Assembly (NCBI GenBank): GCA_021904315.1
Contig: CM038908.1
Location: 23,270,501 to 23,334,500 of the forward strand
Direction of reading: 5' to 3'
DNA from: Sphagnum magellanicum
Taxonomy: Eukaryota > Streptophyta > Sphagnopsida > Sphagnales > Sphagnaceae
Length of the DNA: 64,000 nt
Below are positions 61,643-64,000 of this stretch, piece by piece (position 1 is the stretch's first letter; the number at the start of each line of letters is the position of its first letter). Position numbers and translations under genes: made by a program. The notes under the pieces were generated by a model, which was not told the DNA's origin, did not search any database, and saw only the letters and a list, made by a program, of their open reading frames with translations.

Positions 61643-62680
61643 AAGACTTGAATTGACTTGACAAATTCTAATAAAACAACTATGATTTTGAAGGATGGTT
61701 TGAAACTTGAAGACAAATTTGTCTCATGTTTTAAACCCATATACTTTTGATTTTTGAATTTTTTATTTCATGCATTTTGAAGTTCTTTCTATGAACTTTG
61801 AAATATTTAATGTACTTTCTAGTTTATTTGTGCATATATGTATTGTTTCCTTTCAAAAAAAAATTTCAAGCACATTTTGAATTACTTTGTTTATATGATT
61901 TTGTTGATGTAATCATGTTTTGTTTCTACTTTGATATGAACTTTCATTTCAATCAAATATATCTTGTTTATGTTTTGTTTTTACCATTTTGTATTAGTTT
62001 CTAAAATTTTCATATGTTTTGTTTTTTGTATTTCTATTTTTTTTGTAATGTTTCTTTTTATAAATCTGGTTATGAAAATTCTACCTTTATATTTCAAAAG
62101 TTAAATTTACTTTTATTCCAAAATTAAAAAAAAATACTTCAGTAAAAAATATATAACCTAGATGATAGAAAAATTTACTTAAAATTTAAAGATAGGGGAA
62201 GTCTATTTTGGAAAATCCCACTACAAAATGGAAAATCTTGATTGAAAACGAAATTCTCTCCCAAATTTTTATTTGGAAATTTCATTCTATAAAGGTCATT
62301 AGTTTAACACTAAGAAATTTCCTCAAGGTTTTTACAAAGGCATGAAATGAATACCCACATTCATGGAACAAAATATTAAATATAGGAAAAAATTAAGGAG
62401 GAACGCAAGGGGAAAGAAATGTTGACAACCGATGAAACAAGGAATTGGCATTGAAGAGGTCCTTTTTCAAACTAACAAGAAACCATTGCATTAAAAAAAC
62501 AACACCAATGTGGGAAGGAAGTTGTTAAGGGCCTCTAAACCAAAGTGAACATCGTTAAAGAAAGGTCATTTGGAGTGTTCCCTTCAAGTTTTCAACTCAA
62601 ATTGTTTGATGCATGACACAATCATATATATATATATAAAAGGCTAGATTCATATGGATGCTTTAGAGCAAAGTTGTGTT
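61643..62680. other. AT-rich intergenic DNA, nothing recognised
   Basis: Includes an (AT)n tract at about 62623-62637. An upstream reverse transcriptase region for the LINE relic that follows was looked for and not found. Confidence 0.45.
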
Positions 62681-62681
62681 T

Positions 62682-63020
62682 GTTAATGTTTGGAAGGCCA
62701 AAATTGACAACACAATTAACTACAATTGTTTGCTTTGTGGTGATGTGAAAGAATTAGTCATGCACAAGTTCTAGAAATGTGGAAATGTTCAAAAGGCATG
62801 AGAGATCATTGACAAAATCCTTAACAATCTATTGTATGGGGATTAGACATCAAGGCAATTGCCCAATACAATGACAGCACAAAATATTTAGTGTTAAAAG
62901 TGCCAAAAGGGTTTCATAGTGTTGTTAAGCTATTGTTGCAAGGTATAACCAACCTTTTGTGTATTTTGGAAAGAAAAGAACAATGTTATGTTTAATAAGA
63001 GAAATTGCAAGATCGCAAAG
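62682..63020 (+). pseudogene. LINE-type reverse transcriptase C-terminal (zf-RVT) fragment, dead
   Basis: From 62682 the frame reads VNVWKAKIDNTINYNCLLCG, DVKELVMHKF, a stop where tryptophan is usual, then KCGNVQKA, a second stop in a tryptophan position, then EIIDKILNNLLYG. The C-x-x-C, H and C residues follow the zinc-binding domain found after reverse transcriptase in plant non-LTR elements. Further on, after a frame change near 62950, VFWKEKNNVMFNKR matches the typical I-W-K-E-R-N-N-x-x-F block. Only the tail of the element is left; 5' truncation is common for LINEs. Both tryptophan codons became stops by a single G-to-A change. Confidence 0.62.
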
Positions 63021-63784
63021 TTAGAAAGTTCAAAACTTTAAGTTGAATAGCCTATTGAACTGGAGTAGCACTACCTAGGATTGATGCTTGAATTCAATTA
63101 GGAATGCTCCTCATAACAATGAGTCACATTTTGAGACCTTTAACAAGGTTTCGTGTATAAACTTGTTCATTTGCTTCATGTTTACTTGGTTTGTCGGATT
63201 GTGCTATGATGAGCCTTTTAAAGGATTTACTAGTTGAGGTGTTGTGTTTCCTCTTTGCAATGAATTTCTCATTCATGTCATTAAAAAATAATAATTTAAA
63301 TCATAATTAGGCCCTCAATTTTTTCCATTTGGGAGAGGTAGGGAGTGAGTGTTGATTTGGTTTTTTTTTTAAAAATGTTTTGGGAGAGGGGAATTAGTGC
63401 ATTGGTAACCAATTCATCAAGGATAGAACCAATGGTTTATATATGTTAACACTCGGGGAACCAGGAGTTTTGGAAGTGAACAACAATCGACTAAAGTGGA
63501 GTTGAAGGACAAATATTTATGTGCTTCCAAATATACTAAAAAAAATCTTGAAGGTTTTTACTACAATGTTGAATTTTGTTTGGGCACATCATGTTTTTGG
63601 GTGCCGTTTCTTTTTTTGGCAAATTTTTGCCAATTTGCCAAAAAATTGTTTCAATTTATTTTTGGTGACAATATATTTGTTCCCTTTAAAAATTTGCCAA
63701 AAAACTATTATTATTAATTTTCCCACCACAATTGCCTGCAAAAGGAAAGGGTGCCTAAGATTTTTCTAATTTCATATGTAAAAT
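63021..63784. other. Intergenic DNA, nothing recognised
   Basis: AT-rich. The overlapping open frames at 63496-63769 come from T-rich DNA with a local TTTGGCAAATTTTTGCCAAT inverted repeat near 63617 and match no family. Confidence 0.45.
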
Positions 63785-63985
63785 ATTGCCAGATGTGGTT
63801 GAAAATTCTTATGGATGATTGCCATTTGAGCAACATCACAAAATTTATTAAGAAAACCCTTGCAAGCTCAGTGTATTAGGGTTTTTTTTTTTTTTTTTTT
63901 TTTTCTTTCCCTTTCAATTTTGTGATGTAACCAAAGTGGCAATCATCCATAGGGCAATTTAGCTAGATTTGGCCATAAGAAAAAT
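63785..63985. mobile_element. Foldback MITE-like element, about 200 bp
   Basis: The left arm (ATTCTTATGGATGATTGCC at 63805, then CAACATCACAAAATTT) faces the right arm (AATTTTGTGATGTAACC at 63917, then GGCAATCATCCATAG to about 63953). Weaker similarity continues outward (GCCAGATGTGG against TAGATTTGGCC), giving imperfect inverted repeats of about 70 bases around a loop with a T run. Related arms occur at 4397 and 5347. Element ends and target duplication were not fixed, so the superfamily is open. Confidence 0.6.
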
Positions 63986-64000
63986 ATGAAAGTAAAGAAA

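Overview
The window looks like nuclear DNA of a land plant with a large, repeat-rich genome. It is strongly AT-rich and mostly intergenic, with scattered AAACCCT/TTTAGGG telomere-type motifs, many minisatellites and microsatellites, and decayed transposon pieces. The one clearly intact gene is of a land-plant-specific type. A bryophyte, lycophyte or fern fits at least as well as a seed plant, but I cannot assign the species from sequence alone.

The intact gene lies at about 19.48-21.72 kb on the + strand. It has two exons and encodes a membrane-bound sn-2 glycerol-3-phosphate acyltransferase of the cutin/suberin class (GPAT4/6/8-like), with both the HAD-phosphatase motifs and the acyltransferase motifs present. 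It is wrapped in unusual simple DNA: a GC-rich hairpin minisatellite and a microsatellite-packed leader upstream, an eight-copy 56-bp array inside its intron in which every unit carries a consensus-like 3' splice site, and a four-copy 55-bp array just after the stop codon.

The left arm (0-17.6 kb) holds a Copia gag relic, two tRNA-like SINE heads, a satellite-like array of about 165 bp units, several shorter tandem arrays, a CpG-rich island in otherwise CpG-poor DNA, and short telomere-like tracts. The middle (22-45 kb) is mostly featureless AT-rich DNA. It also contains three exons of a dead long-chain acyl-CoA synthetase (LACS) gene with splice sites still visible, unrecognised exon-like pieces on the minus strand, a complete non-autonomous CACTA-type transposon with an ATT target-site duplication, and a fragment resembling Crypton/DUF3504 proteins. 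The right arm (45-64 kb) has a more complex, less AT-rich block (48.3-55.3 kb) with a possible minus-strand transcription unit, an array of about nine palindromic units, two related tandem arrays that may be in opposite orientation, a degenerate GTAGG array, a LINE relic and a foldback MITE-like element.

A working LACS would supply the acyl-CoA used by the GPAT, but the LACS copy here is broken, so the pairing is probably coincidental. I found no convincing CRISPR array, rRNA, intact tRNA or bacterial-type operon. No ratios or alignment scores were computed; comparisons with protein families are from recognition of motifs.
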